DNA of 64,000 bases, taken from positions 288,212,590 through 288,276,589 of the forward strand of contig NC_089492.1 in the NCBI RefSeq assembly GCF_036850765.1, read 5' to 3'. The position numbers and the translations under genes are program-made. This document shows positions 1 through 11,539 of this stretch, one piece after another. The DNA is from Saccopteryx bilineata (lineage: Eukaryota; Chordata; Mammalia; Chiroptera; Emballonuridae). Position 1 is the stretch's first letter. Every line of letters begins with the position of its first letter. Below the pieces are notes generated by a model. It had not been told where the DNA came from and did no database searches. It was given only the letters and a program-made list of their open reading frames with translations.

Positions 1-81
1 AGGCTCCTTGTGCTTTTTGAAGCTTTTAATTCTTAACTCATTTTTAGATCGTTTAATTTGAAACTGAAACAGTAAGGTCTC
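1..81 (+). repeat. L1 3' region, upstream part (split by a SINE)
   Basis: AT-rich sequence that continues directly into the L1 3'-end fragment at 463-790 once the SINE at 82-451 is removed. It ends with the first copy of the SINE target duplication AGTAAGGTCTC. Assignment to L1 rests mainly on this continuity. Confidence 0.4.
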
Positions 82-451
82 ACCTGACCAGTATTGGCAC
101 AGTGGATAAAGTGTTGACCTGGGATGCTGGAAACCCATGTTTGAAACCCCGAGGTCACCGGCTTGAGTGCAGGCTCATCTGGCTTCTACACAGGGTCGCC
201 AGCTTGAACTTGGGATCATAGACATGACCCTGTGGTCTCACTGGCTTGAAGCCCATGGTCGCTGGCTTGAGTAAGAGGTCACTGGCTCGGCTGGAGCCCC
301 CATGTCAAGGCACATATGAGAAGCAATCAATGCACAACTGAAGTGCCCCAACTATGAATTGATGCTTCTCATCTCTTTCCCTTCCTGCTTGTCTGTCTCT
401 CTCTCTCTCAAAAAAAAAAAAAAAAAAAAAAAGAAAGAAAGAAAGAAAAAG
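82..451 (+). repeat. tRNA-derived Ves-type SINE, class 3
   Basis: The head has a degenerate Pol III box A/B arrangement (GCACAGTGGATAAAG, later TTTGAAACCCC). The body repeats a GGCTTGAG/GGCTTGAA unit, followed by AAGGCACATATGAGAAGCAA, a TC tract, and an A-rich tail with GAAA units. An 11-bp target duplication, AGTAAGGTCTC, flanks it at 71-81 and 452-462. It is inserted in an L1 3' region. Confidence 0.9.
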
Positions 452-462
452 AGTAAGGTCTC

Positions 463-790
463 TGAATAGGCAGAACACAGAGGATTTTAGGGTAGCAACG
501 GTACTCTGTCTGAACCTGTAATGGTGGGTCCATGTCTTTACACATTTGTCAAAACCCATAGAATATACAATGCCAAGAGTGAACCCTAATGTAACCTCTG
601 GGCTTCAGGTGATGATGGTGTGTCAACGTTAGGTCTGACGATTGTGACAAAGGCACCACTCTGGTGCGGGCTATTGATAGTGGTGGAGGCTGTGCTTGGG
701 GGGAGGGGCAGGGAGTATAGAGGAACTGTGCGCTTTCTGCTCAACTTGGCTGTGAACCTAAAACTGCTCTAAAATAAAAATAAAGTCTAT
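463..790 (+). repeat. L1 3'-end fragment (old L1M type)
   Basis: Carries the usual mammalian L1 3'-UTR string: AACCCATAGAATATACAA, then GTGAACCCTAATGTAA, then CTGTGAACCTAAAACTGCTC, and a terminal AATAAAGTCTATT. The orientation is plus. It was interrupted by the SINE at 82-451, so the SINE is younger. Confidence 0.75.
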
Positions 791-2990
791 TTTCTTAAAA
801 GTATAATAATAAGCTTTCACGGCATTCTGAATGCTGAATTAATGTATAATAATATTTCCACATTTGTTGCTGCGACGAAATCATTTTAGTTTCTCTAATC
901 CTGTCTGGTCTCAAGTGTGACTTTCTAAAATCCCCCTTAAACTTTAATAAGCTTTACCGGGTAACAGTAAAATTACTCAGACTAAACCCAGATTCTTTTA
1001 GAAATGGAGCATTTTTGAGCACTCTCTCCAGTCCCTGGGATGTGAGTCAGATATTAAATTAATCTGATCTTAAAGGAAAATACCCCCTCTCCTGGTCCCT
1101 GGCCGCCTCCCCCTGCTGAGCGCATAAGATTAGCATTCCATGTGGCCGGACAGCGGCCCCTGTGAGGAGCGCAGTGAGCTCGGTAAATAACATCAGAGCT
1201 GAGTCATTTATGGTTGAGTGACACAGAATGAAAAATGAGTGCCTTTCAGGCAGTTCCTGTTGCCTAATATGGAGCACAAAGTCGATGCGCTTTTACTGGA
1301 GCGCCCCACCTGTGACCCAAAGGAACGTTTCCCTGCAAGGGTGCCGGTCTGATTCCATGATCAAAAAAAAAAAAAAAAAAAAAAAAGGGAACCCACAAAC
1401 ACAGGACGAAGCCCGCCAGACTTATGCCTTGACCAGCGGCAGCTGTGTTGTTTTGTCCTGAAGGGTTCCCATTCACACTGCCCTTTCCTCCCGGTGAAAG
1501 GCTGAGCCCGCCCCGCGGTCCCAACATGTGGCCGGGGTTTATTGCATTAGGAAGCAGAAACAAGATTAACCGACAACAGAGGATTCATACTTAGGACTTG
1601 GATGATGAGGGCCGGCACTATTTTTACAGGGCTTTCCCCAAAGTCACCATCAATTCTGCCATGACTGACGAGACATCTCAAATCATTGACAGCTATCTGC
1701 CAGTCCCTGAGATTGCTTATTGGGGAATAAAGGTGAAATGAGTAATATCACTTCTTCTTTCTTTAAGAAGGAGGGGGAGGGGGGAAATGCAGTTAAAATG
1801 ACAGCCTTCAGAGAACAGAATCAAACTGTAAAAAGCCATAAGGAAAGGGAGCCCTTTTCCAAGGAAGTGACAGCAGATTCATAAACGGAATGATTCAGGG
1901 GCCACTTTCAAATTGCCTAAGTGATTATGAATCACGGAGGAGAAGCTTCAAGATCTCCCAACATCTGAGTTCTCTTTCAGGAGTCAACACTGTAGCCTCT
2001 GATGGTCATTAGCATATCCTTTATTCACCGACCTGAAATAACCTTTTTGGTGACATTACCTAGGCCAACATCTATAAAACAGCACTTAGAAATCCTTGTT
2101 TAAAAGCCTGAATTCAGCTCGCTATGGGTTTTTTTCTGAGTGAATCATGAATCTGGGTGATACAGAGAATAATGATTAAGAAAATGGATGAGTGCCAGGC
2201 ACTGGATTTAAAATAGAGAAATGCCTTCTGGTAGAAGTCTGTATTTCTGGATCCTTCTGTGGAAGGTGGTTCCCTTGACAGGAAGGAGACAGGCTGAGAA
2301 CCAACCTGAGGGAAGAGGAAGTGGCCTCAACCACACGTCTACCCACTAAGGATGAAAGGCTCAAAGGAGAGAGCTACCAGGTGGTTCACGATGTAAGAAC
2401 CAGGAGCAGTAGGTGGACTTCTCTAGAGGCCTCTATCCGTAATTCTGCTGTTTCACAACTGGAAACTAATGGATGGACCCAAGCACGCTCCCGAGAACTG
2501 ATGAAGAATGTTCCACTCCAGGACAGTAATCATTAACCGCAGAACAAGCTTAGACTCCATGCACAGCTTCCAGAACAAGTGAAGAAGACCAGGAGGAACC
2601 AACCAGAAAGCTGGGAGACAGGGGAGGCAGATAACAAGTCATATTTGAGTGTTGGGAGGCTTTTTGTGTGTGTGTTTGTGTTTTGTTTTTCACTTTACTA
2701 TCGGTACTTAGGGAATTGGGATATATAAATAAACAATAAAAACTTATCTAGACCATATAAACATTATGGGTTTTACAAGTTAGCCTGAAAACCTCCTAAG
2801 ATTTACTGGCTGGATTTCCATGCAGTCGCCTCATTGAACATGAAACCCCAAAATGGGAAGGGTGGGAAAGAAGGGAGGCCGAATCTTGTCAAGGGGATTT
2901 CAGGCTTCCTTTCGCTTCTGGATAGAGGTTAATTTGTTTTATTTTCCCCGCAGGCCTCATGATGAGTCTATTTTAGGTATCTTTTCTCAT
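791..2990. other. Unique sequence with no recognised gene
   Basis: No coding exon, RNA gene or mobile element was recognised. The stretch 1,060-1,230 is moderately GC-rich and 1,560-2,110 looks unique and not repeat-like. A 24-base A run lies at 1,363-1,386. Open frames here are short and show no recognisable domain. Confidence 0.5.
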
Positions 2991-2995
2991 AGGGC

Positions 2996-3180
2996 AGCTT
3001 TGGTAGCGTGGAAAGGACAGAGAATCTACAACTTGAAGACCCGGGTTTCAATCCCTACCCTGCCACTCACTAGTAGGAGATGGGGGAAGTTATTCAACTT
3101 CTCCGAGCCTCCGTTTCCTCATCTGTAAAATGGGGGCAATCAAACAACCTTACAAGGTGAGATATGTCAAAGCACAATGT
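2996..3180 (+). repeat. MIR SINE (ancient)
   Basis: Matches the MIR core and 3' part: GGGTTTCAATCCCTACCCTGC, then a GGGGAAGTTATTCAACTTCT-like block, and TTTCCTCATCTGTAAAATGG. Sense orientation. It is diverged, as expected for a repeat common to all mammals. Confidence 0.85.
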
Positions 3181-3184
3181 GGGC

Positions 3185-3679
3185 GTCCCGTGGATGTTTT
3201 AGTCAATGTGCATCCTACCGGGACTCACTCTTTTATATTTGTAGTATTTCACGGTTGAAGTATTTTAAAATTCCCAGTGATTCAGAGGGAAAAAAAAAAC
3301 CCCAAAACTTTCTTTATCATTCTCAAGGATCCTGGTTTTGAAGATTCTTTTTTTGTGTGAAGACTGCATTGCGCATGAATAAATGACTCTAAACACTCAA
3401 CGCAGATCCTTTTCATTGCTTTAGATACTATATAGTGAGTACACAGGAAGGGCAGAAACGGTGCCTCCTTCCTTCTGAAAACAATCTTTTGGGCACCGTA
3501 CATACTCAAAAAAACCTTGTTGAGATGAATGTTCCCAACAAGGGATTTTAAAGGACTGATGCTTTCCTGCCTCCCTCGCTCCAGCTCATTCCCCCATGGA
3601 AAACGTCACTTGTCCCGACCACAAGATGTGCCGTCGGCTCCTCTGATTTATGGCTCTTTCCTGTGCGCCACCACCCAAC

Positions 3680-3725
<46 letters not shown>

Positions 3726-4560
3726 TCTCTCTCTCTCTTTCTCTCTCTCGGAACTGCAGGCAGGATGCTACGTCCATATTTGTTTGACTTCTTCCCCTCA
3801 AGCCCGGGCATTAACATCAACCGATAGTAAGAAGCCAAGGTTCCCACTGCGCTCTTTGATCCTTGGTTGAAATTCAATGTGTCAAACATACTCCCAACCT
3901 GTGGCCCCCTGCCCTTCTCACACCCATGGTGCCATGGAGATCACCATGTCCAGCTGAAAACCGGCTGGTATTTGTGTGTGGGGAACCAACTCCCCCCCCA
4001 CCCCGGCCCCCTCCCTGAGTCCTTGGTGCATTCATGAGAGTATGGTATCCAAACTTTTGGATCCCTTTTAAAAAAAAAAAAAAAAGTCATCATTCAATCT
4101 CTGCCAAGATTTTAAAAAGTAAAGTGGGTGAAGTGACTTCACCTCAGCATGAAAGAGGCAGTTTCATTGGGTGGCCTTGATGAGGGCAGAGGTGAGTCAC
4201 TGGAGTCCTGAGTTGTGAATATAATTACCGCTCATTTAGAAGCAAGCATGCAGGTACCTGACCTTTGCTCCCCACCCAAGCTGCACAAGCGTTCACTTCC
4301 AGGCCGTCACAGAAATAAAAGGCAAACAGTAGGAGCCAGACATCTGATCACGTTCGCAGAGATTAGAGGGCTCAGGGCGGATCAGGCGTGGAGAAGCTGT
4401 CAGCTCAAATGAACCGCATGGGCTACAGGGTTCTCGGTACCCAACCAACCAGGGGCTGCTGGTCCCACGATGCGGGTGGTGGCTGCAGGTGATCATAACC
4501 TGCCAGGTCGGGCTTGTACCTCTGGTCTTCCCTTTTCTGTGTTGCCGCCTGTCAGCTTCC
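3185..4560. other. Mostly unique sequence with a GT/TC microsatellite
   Basis: No gene recognised. It contains the GT/TC microsatellite annotated separately and an A run at about 4,071-4,085. The open frames over the microsatellite are repeat artefacts. Confidence 0.5.
3683..3750. repeat. Compound microsatellite (GT)n(TC)n
   Basis: About 20 GT units are followed directly by TC/TTTC units. It explains the overlapping open frames on both strands, which encode VCVC- and HTHT-type runs. Confidence 0.95.
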
Positions 4561-4689
4561 TGCAGCTCCAACCCTTTAGAGAGATCTCTGCCTCCTCTTC
4601 CCCCCAGTTCTCCCGATAGGAGGATTGCTGGGCACAGTTCATAGTCCCCTGGTTGGGTTAATCTTTTTCTTTAAAACTCATCCTTGCTG

Positions 4690-5094
4690 GACTCTCCTGT
4701 TAGATTATATCCCCACGGGTCCTCTCTCCTCACCTCCACGTCCTGTTTCATGTGTCCTTTCCTTCACCCTTCAGTTTATGTGACATGTCCCTGCCGGACT
4801 GGTGTCGCTAACATGCCCTTTCCACGTGTCCCTGCTCGGCTTGGAGCTCTTCCGCACCCGTCCGCTGCCTGCAGACTCCTCGGCCCGACCTCCAGATGTA
4901 AAACCTGGGTCCCACATCCACCTCTCCGGGTTTCCTCCCAGTACTCCCCTGCTCCGCTCTGACTGATGGCCATCCTCTTCAGAACACACCCATCAGGCCT
5001 GGCTCTTGGCCCATGACAGCCTCCGCTTGTCTCCTCTGTGCCCATGAAGTCCCACCTGGCAGGCGGAACCCCTCTGAGAAGCCTGGCTCCACCA
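4690..5094 (+). repeat. Possible old LINE (L2-like) sequence
   Basis: Pyrimidine-rich, diverged sequence that continues beyond the class 2 SINE at 5110-5320 into a clear L2 3' end. The upstream assignment is tentative, because motifs are only weakly conserved here. Confidence 0.3.
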
Positions 5095-5109
5095 TCATTT
5101 GGTGTTTTT

Positions 5110-5320
5110 TTGTTTTTTTTTTTAATTTTTTTTTTATTTATTCATTTTAGAGAGGAGAGAGAGAGGGAGAGAGAGAGAGAAAGAGAGAGAGAGAGAAGGG
5201 GGAAGGAGCTGGAAGCATCAACTCCCATATGTGCCTTGACCAGGCAAGCCCAGGGTTTCAAACCAGCGATCTCAGCACTCCAGGTCGACGCTTTATCCAC
5301 TGCGCCACCACAGGTCAGGC
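5110..5320 (-). repeat. tRNA-derived Ves-type SINE, class 2
   Basis: Read on the minus strand: head with GGTGGCGCAGTGGATAAAGC, box B-like TTTGAAACCC, then CAAGGCACATATGGGAGTTG, a TC-rich tract and an ATGAATAAA tail. A 15-bp target duplication, TCATTTGGTGTTTTT, lies at 5095-5109 and 5321-5335. Confidence 0.9.
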
Positions 5321-5492
5321 TCATTTGGTGTTTTTATCCCCTCAGCTCAAGTGCACAGCAGCCCCCCACTCAGACGCCACCAGCTCCTCCACTGGGCATG
5401 CCTGGCCCTCACGGCCGGGATGCTCCCCACTCACGACCTCCACAGCCATTTCACGACTGCTCGTGACACATATCACACACGGCACAACTTTA

Positions 5493-5835
5493 TAGTTCAT
5501 TTCCCTGTTAGATTATGAGCTCCTTGGCGATAGGGATGGTGCCTTACTCATCTTTTTATGCGCCACACCACCCAACACAGCCGTGGCTTTCAACCTTTTT
5601 ATCCTTGGGGAACGGTAAAAATAGGGGGATTATTTCAGGGACCGCTAGGGCAGAAATCACCCTGAGCATGAGAGAATTCGACTAAGATCATCGAGTCTAT
5701 AATCTTCATGCCACAGCAGGGCGATTCACTCTTTCACAGACCGGCATGAAATTTCTGGAGGACTGGTTCAAAAACCAGCGGCCGAAAAACATGGCAACAC
5801 AGTACATGATCCAAAAATGTCTGTTGAATGAATGA
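5493..5835 (+). repeat. L2 LINE 3' end, split by a hAT element
   Basis: Shows the typical L2 tail: TTAGATTATGAGCTCCTTGG, ACCACCCAACACAG, then TGTCTGTTGAATGAATGAAC. The part between 5,580 and 5,795 is an inserted hAT-like element. Sense orientation. Confidence 0.75.
5581..5794. mobile_element. Short non-autonomous hAT-like element
   Basis: A 214-bp element flanked by an exact 8-bp duplication, CAACACAG (5573-5580 and 5795-5802), inside an L2 tail. Eight-base target duplications are diagnostic for hAT transposases. The left end CCGTGGCTTTCAACC and the right interior GGTTCAAAAACCAGCGGCC suggest degenerate terminal inverted repeats. It has no coding capacity. Confidence 0.65.
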
Positions 5836-5839
5836 ACAA

Positions 5840-6600
5840 AGGAGTTAAGGGGCCTCGCACAGCAACAGACATCTTGACCTCACCTGATCGGCGCCCTTTA
5901 GTGCCCTCCCCTTGTTCGACATCACACCAGTCATCCCGTGTCTTTTAAGAAAGACCCGCACGGGTTCACCTCGGTTATTGACGAAAAGCTGTGCCAAACC
6001 AGGTGAGATTTCACGGCCTTGTTTGATCAAATTAAAGTGTAACAGGAAAAGAAGCATCACATATTTCAACATGCCTACCCACTATTGGTGACCTTTGTGT
6101 TAGATGGAGGTCAACCTCAGCAGCCTTTTAAACATGCAGCTCAAAAAGGTAAGATACCCAGGTCAGGTCTACAGCAGCTGAGGATGAATAAGGCAGGAAG
6201 GGGATGTGCTAAGTGCCAGCTTCGGGGGCCGGGTGGTGACCTGCTTTGACACACGCTCTCTCCTTTTCCCTCATCCTGCTAACGTGGCCACCCCTTTTGA
6301 AGAAGCACAGCATCATCCCTGTTCGAAAACATCAAAATGTCCCGAAATTAAATGTCATCCTGCCCGCTACTCATCTCTTTCCAGCCTCACACCAGTCTCC
6401 TCCCGGTCGCCCACGGTTTTTCCTGCCCCATGAACTTTTTGGGTGCTAAAATGCCATGTGTTTCTTGTCATGGTGACACTAATTGGTCACCCCCACAGTT
6501 CTATGTCATGTCTACTTCAAAGGCGTTCGGAGTACATTATGCCATCAGATCATTAGGGTGTCATTAATTGACATTATAATTCCATATGGTAATTAACAAT
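5840..6600. other. Unique sequence, nothing recognised
   Basis: No gene or clear repeat is visible. Open frames up to 75 codons lack recognisable motifs. Confidence 0.45.
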
Positions 6601-6602
6601 TA

Positions 6603-6735
6603 CGGTCTCCACCAGGGAAACTCAAGCTCAGAAAAATTAAATAACAAGCCCCAGGATATTACCAGGTCCAAAACCAAGAGCAACGCTGGAAACGAGGCCC
6701 TCTGATTCAGTGCTGTACTTGGAAGGTCACGGCTC
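6603..6735 (-). repeat. MIR SINE (ancient), antisense
   Basis: Antisense of the MIR body: GGGAAACTCAAGCTCAGAAA, TTAAATAACAAGCCC and GAGGCCCTCTGATTCAGTGC resemble the reverse of the MIR 'cctcagtttcc' to 'gttcgaatccc' section. Diverged. Confidence 0.6.
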
Positions 6736-6929
6736 CTTATCTTCCCCCGGGGTGTGCTCAGAAAGACACACCAAGAAACCATCAGCCGGGCATTAAAAAA
6801 AGAAGAAAAGAGGGAAAAAAACAATCTTCTAAAAATAACATCATACATTTAACCCCCAACTGCTCAGGTATCTGAACAATGGCCGCCGCTATTTCTCTCT
6901 GTCTGGGGAGACCTAGCCTGTCTCCAGCC

Positions 6930-7320
6930 ACCAGGAATGGCCTTATCCTTCCTCAGAGCCCCTGGGTGGTCGTCTCTGGTCTCTCTGAGCTGCTCAAGTG
7001 CTGTCTCTGCTTTGGGTGCTGAGACACCATCCGGGTCATATCATTCCCTGTCTCAGAACCCTCCGATGGCTTCCTGCACCGCTCAGAGTCAAAGCCAGAG
7101 TCCTCGCTGGGAGGTCTTTCAGGATGTGGCCCCCTGTTCCCTCCTTATCCTCAGCCCCAACCATTTCCCCTCGTTCGCTGCATTCCTGTGTTCTCCAGGC
7201 TCAGTCCTGCTCTCCCCTCTGCCTGGAATGTTCTTCCCCAGGTGTCCCTGGGACTCCCGTCCTGTGGAAGTCTCTATTCAAATGTCACCTCCTCAGTGAC
7301 CCCCCTGACCGCCCCCGCTG
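6930..7320 (+). repeat. L2 LINE fragment
   Basis: CT-rich L2 3' segment with CTCAGAACCCTCCGATGGCT, CTGCCTGGAATGTTCTTCCC and TATTCAAATGTCACCTCCTC, all landmarks of L2. The 120- and 128-codon open frames across it are remnants or chance. Confidence 0.75.
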
Positions 7321-7399
7321 GCCTACAACTTTAACCACACACCCACACCTTCACCCCAGTATGTCAAACTCCTGTCCTTGCTGATTCCCCCCCACACAC

Positions 7400-8990
7400 A
7401 CATTTGACACCACCCAGCACATTTCATTTCTCTTGTGTGTTGTCGCATCCCAGGACGGCAACCCTGGCGAGCACAGTGGGGACAGAAACACATCCTGGGG
7501 GGGGGGGGGGCTTCCGTGTGCAGCAGTGACTAACACCGCCGCTGTGAGCTGTGCTTGCTTGCTTTCTTAGACAACCGCTGAGCCCTATTCCAAAGCCACT
7601 TGTGGTTTGAATTACTTGAAAACTCAGAATACTATTAATTTCCGGTGAGTAATTCCAAGAAACATGGTACTTGGGGGAGAATGAAGATGTTTTTGGAGCA
7701 GCACAGAGCGCTGGCCTGCTGTGGATCTGGGGGAGCAAGACCCTGCTGCTGAAGTCCTTTTCCTGTTTAGCAAACCACAGCAGACAGCTCGCTGGACGGT
7801 CTGAGATTTACTGTGCTCTGATTCACTTAAAATGAGATGCCACAGGATAATATGTTTCTTTCAAGTGATCTGGAAGGAACTCACTCCCATCCCAGTTCAC
7901 ATTATATTTTTTTCTTTTAAAGCATTTATCATGTTCAAGTTTAGAAGTTACTGTGTTGTGCCAAAAAGTTTCTTACATGTCACTCAGTGGTATTATTAAA
8001 AGAGAGCGAGAGCAAGATTTAAAAATAAGCACACCTATTTAACTGAACTCAGCATTCACAGAGTGCCCGCTGTGTGTGACCGTGGAGGACTTATTTCGCC
8101 ACGCTTTGCCTTATTTTGTGCACGAATCAGGGGGGAAGGGACCTCTTTCCTCATTCAGACACTGAGTGTTAGCCCCACGGCATCCCTAAGAGGAAAAAGG
8201 GGTGGGGTGGGGTGGGGAGGCCTGCGGGTGGCAGGCAGCTGTGTGGGGCGTGGCCGCCTGTTCAACACCCAGCTCCACCCCCACCTGCAGGGCAGCAGCT
8301 GCCTCCAGACAGGCGTGTTGGCACCGAAGCAGCAGGAAACGGTTCCTGCCGGCACGGTCTTCAGCCTGGCCTCAGAGCTGGGGCCCACATCAACTTCCAT
8401 CTGCCTCTCATCTCCTCCGCTGACCCCGCTCCACGACCCGAGTCCACAATGCAGCTGCAGAAAACACGGTCTCAACCACGCACAGGGTTTTACTATATCA
8501 GAACCGCGGCTTTGAAGATGGGCCTGGTTTCTCACAAGACTTGCAGGAAGCAAACAAGATGATGATCAAGGCTCTTGCTCAGAACGTCCGTCCTCTCCGG
8601 CGGCCTCCTAATGTGTCAGTAATGCGCGAAAGCATCCTCTGGCCAGGCCGGCCTCCTTCCGGCCTGTATTCCCAAATGCCTAATGCAGCAGCTTGCAAGT
8701 AATAGATGTTCAAGAAATAATGACTGCATTATGGTTTTTGTGGGGTGGATTTCTCAACATTAACGATCTTAAAGGACACCTATCTGTCTGTCTATGCAAA
8801 GAGTCTAGTTGTGTTTCAACACTGAGCGTTTTGAAAGACAGCATTCTGCACGGCACGAGGCAATGCGGATGAAGCTGAATTACTTAAAATCATTTGCCAA
8901 CCGTGTAGCACGGCCATGGTAACGCCAGAGCGTCATGCGAAAGAAGGGCTAACTGTGCGTACACGGAAAATCTTCCCCTGCACTTCTAAA
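7400..8990. other. Unique sequence with G-rich tracts
   Basis: No gene recognised. It includes a 13-base G run near 7,499-7,511 and the G-quadruplex motif at 8,199-8,217. The 150-codon plus-strand frame at 8,063-8,515 shows no recognisable domain and overlaps equally long frames on other strands, which argues against coding. Confidence 0.45.
8199..8217 (+). other. G-quadruplex motif
   Basis: GGGGTGGGGTGGGGTGGGG: four G4 runs separated by single T loops. This is the canonical pattern for a very stable parallel quadruplex. Confidence 0.8.
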
Positions 8991-9000
8991 ACGGGTTACA

Positions 9001-9358
9001 GGCCCTGGCTGATTGGTTCAGTGGTAGAGCATCAGCCCTATGTGTAGAGTTCTAGGGCTTCGATTCTAGTCAGGACACACAGGAGAAGCAACCATCTGCT
9101 TCTCCACCCCTCCCCCTCTCTGTCCCCCTCTCTTTCCCTCCTGTACCCATGGCTTGATTGGAGTACACTGGTCCCTGGTTCTGAGGACCTAGCCTCAGGC
9201 GCTAAGAGTTTGGTTGCTGAGCAACTGAGCAACACCCCAGATTGGAAGAGAATCGCCTCCTAGTGGGCTTGCCGGGTGGATCCCAGTTGGGGTGCATATG
9301 AGAGTCTGTCTCTCTGCCTCCCCTCCTCTCACAAAAAAAGAAAAGAAAAGAAGAGAAA
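9001..9358 (+). repeat. tRNA-derived Ves-type SINE, class 1 (diverged)
   Basis: Head GGCCCTGGCTGATTGGTTCA with a box A-like TTCAGTGGTAGAGC and box B-like CTTCGATTCTAG, then CAGGAGAAGCAACCATCTGC, a second half with GAGCAACTGAGCAAC, GGTGGATCCCAGTTGGGGTG and an A-rich tail. No clear target duplication is visible, which suits an older copy. Confidence 0.85.
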
Positions 9359-9361
9359 AGG

Positions 9362-9735
9362 CTGCATTGTTCGCACAATAGAATGCCACCGGCAACAGCA
9401 GGAATGACACGGTGATTCACACCCAGACATGGGTGTATTTTGAAAAGCGAAAGAGGCCCCTACCCAGAAGGCTACACATTGCACAATTCATGTATGTGAA
9501 GTTCGGGAGGAGCCCAAACCAACTGATGCACGAAAACAATTAGAGCAGGGGTTGTCTCGGGGGCTGCGGTGGGGGAGGCGACTGGAAAGGGGCGTAAGGG
9601 AACGGAATGCTCTGCGCTTGGTTAGCGGGTTCCCTTGCACAAGCGTCTACATTTGTTAGCGCTTACCCCATGGTGCAGCTCATGCATTTAAATTATTGCA
9701 CATGAATTTTTACCTTGCAAGAAATAAAAAAAAAT
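9362..9735 (+). repeat. L1 3'-UTR fragment
   Basis: Resembles the old L1 3' region: GGTGATTCACACCCAGACATG, ACACATTGCACAATTCATGT, GGGTTCCCTTGCACAAGCGT, TGTTAGCGCTTACC and a terminal TTTTACCTTGCAAGAAATAA. Plus orientation, followed by an A-rich tail. Confidence 0.55.
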
Positions 9736-9740
9736 TATGC

Positions 9741-10074
9741 CCAGACGTTGAACTCCAGTCAACGACGGGCATGGTGAGATGTTTGGGGGCGGAGTGTACT
9801 TAAGATAGCAGCAGCCTCCCGTGAAATGCACCTGAAAACAAGATGGGTCCACGCCAGAAGGAAAGGGCTTTCTGGAAACGTTCATGGATCTGCTAATTTG
9901 CGTAAAAGAAACACGGAAGGACCGACCGGAAACCAGCGAGCTCTGTTACCGGCAGGGAGCCGATGGCAACACGGTGGGAAGAACAGGGTACCGCAACCCT
10001 TCTCTGAGCCTACACTTCCCTATTAACTCTGACTTTAGAGTCATGGCACTTTCTCATATTGCTGCCCCAAATCC

Positions 10075-10136
<62 letters not shown>

Positions 10137-10560
10137 GTAAATATAAATACTTAAAACCAACTAAAATGTGGAAGAAACCTAAAATAAAATACAAACAGTA
10201 ACAAAGGAACCTAGTGTGTTAGAAATGAGTGACACCGCCACACTGAAGACTGCAGGGAAGAAAAAAACTAAACAAAGGAACTTTGGAAGACAGTATTTGG
10301 GGCTAAAAGAAAGAAAGAACTATACACATATTGTACTCAAATTTGTTCCTCACAGGGGTATGGATCAACAATGATGGAAGTCCTGTCTGTGTATACTAGA
10401 ACTGAACAAGTAAATGCACTGTGGGTAACAAGAGCCAAGTGTTCACAACTGAAGACAAACATTGCTAATGAAGAAAGGGGGATAGCCCGAATAAGCCTGT
10501 GGTGCTGAGCTAGGCTCAAAGGCACCAGCATGAACTCTGATTTCATATAAATATAAACAT
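9741..10560. other. Unique or unassigned sequence with a TC/CA microsatellite
   Basis: No gene seen. A compound (TC)n(CA)n tract lies at about 10,075-10,136. The AT-rich stretch 10,140-10,560 may be a degraded LINE but lacks landmarks I trust. Confidence 0.4.
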
Positions 10561-10564
10561 ATGT

Positions 10565-10905
10565 AGGCCCCGGCTGGTTGGCTCAGTGGATAGAATGTTG
10601 GCCTGGACATCCCAGGTTCAATTCCCAGTCAGGGCACACAAGAGAAGGGACCATCTGTTCCTCTGTCCCTCCCTCTCCCCTTCTCTCTCCCTCTTCCCCT
10701 CCCACTGCCAGTGGCTCAATTGGTTTGATCATAGGCTTCAGGAGCTGAGGATGGCTCAGTTGGTCTGAACGTCAGCCTCAGGCACTAAAAATAGCTCAGT
10801 TGATTCAAGCATTGGCCCCAGATGGGGTTGCTGGATGGATCTCGGTCAGGGCACCTGTGGGGCTCTGTCTATCTCCCTTCCTCTCACTTAAAAAAACAAA
10901 ACAAA
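10565..10905 (+). repeat. tRNA-derived Ves-type SINE, class 1 (variant)
   Basis: Head GGCCCCGGCTGGTTGGCTCA, box B GGTTCAATTCC, CAGTCAGGGCACACAAGAGA, and an internal part with several GGCTCAGTTGGT/TAGCTCAGTTGA repeats of the tRNA-like motif, then a tail of AAAACAAAACAAAAC. Confidence 0.85.
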
Positions 10906-11067
10906 ACCCCCCCACATATATACACAGATACATATGTGCATACAGACCAATACAGAAACACAGGTGTCTGTACAGAGGTGTATAGGTGTTAGTAACATAA
11001 ACATGTTTCCCAGCTCCCTCTGCAAAGAGGGCGTAAAGGCAATGATGGCCCCTAGCAATTAGCACAT

Positions 11068-11100
11068 TGAAATATTCCCTAATTTTTGTGAGCCGTATAT
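11068..11100 (-). mobile_element. MITE terminal fragment (Tc1/mariner-like)
   Basis: Carries AAATATTCCCTAATTTTTGT followed by GAGCCGTATATA, which matches one terminal inverted repeat of the MITEs at 27,883, 54,158 and 61,971. The opposite end was not found, so this is a fragment. Confidence 0.6.
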
Positions 11101-11535
11101 ATAACAGTAACAATGGATTATAACCCAAAGAGGAAAATAAATAGCCCCGATCTCATCCTGATAGTAGTGAATAATTGAATAAATAAAACAAATGGAGAAG
11201 AAGGGGACACCTCTTCCTTGCACCTGAATTCCGGTTAATAAATGTACAAAGAATTGAGGGACGCAGAGACGTGCTGATAAAGAGTAAATGATGGTTGCAG
11301 GCAAACCCCTTCCGACGCTAAAATTAGGAAGTGAAAGATTAATGAGAAGCAGGCTGTTCACATGGTCTCAAAGTATCTCCTCTAAAGCAAAGTAAAACAC
11401 ATAGTTACAGTCGAGATACTGGGCTGATGACCCCTTAGCCAACAACAAAAGGCAGCATTGCAGGATGATATCATGTACCCCCGTCCAATGGACTGAGAAG
11501 GGCACAATCCCACACCTGTGCTGAAACATGCCTCC
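11100..11535. other. Unassigned AT-rich sequence
   Basis: No gene recognised. It may be the upstream continuation of the L1 3' fragment that follows. Confidence 0.35.
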
Positions 11536-11539
11536 TCTC

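Noticed and set aside
3683..3750. A CRISPR-like or tandem-repeat system
   Set aside because: It is a simple dinucleotide microsatellite with no spacers, and the genome is mammalian.
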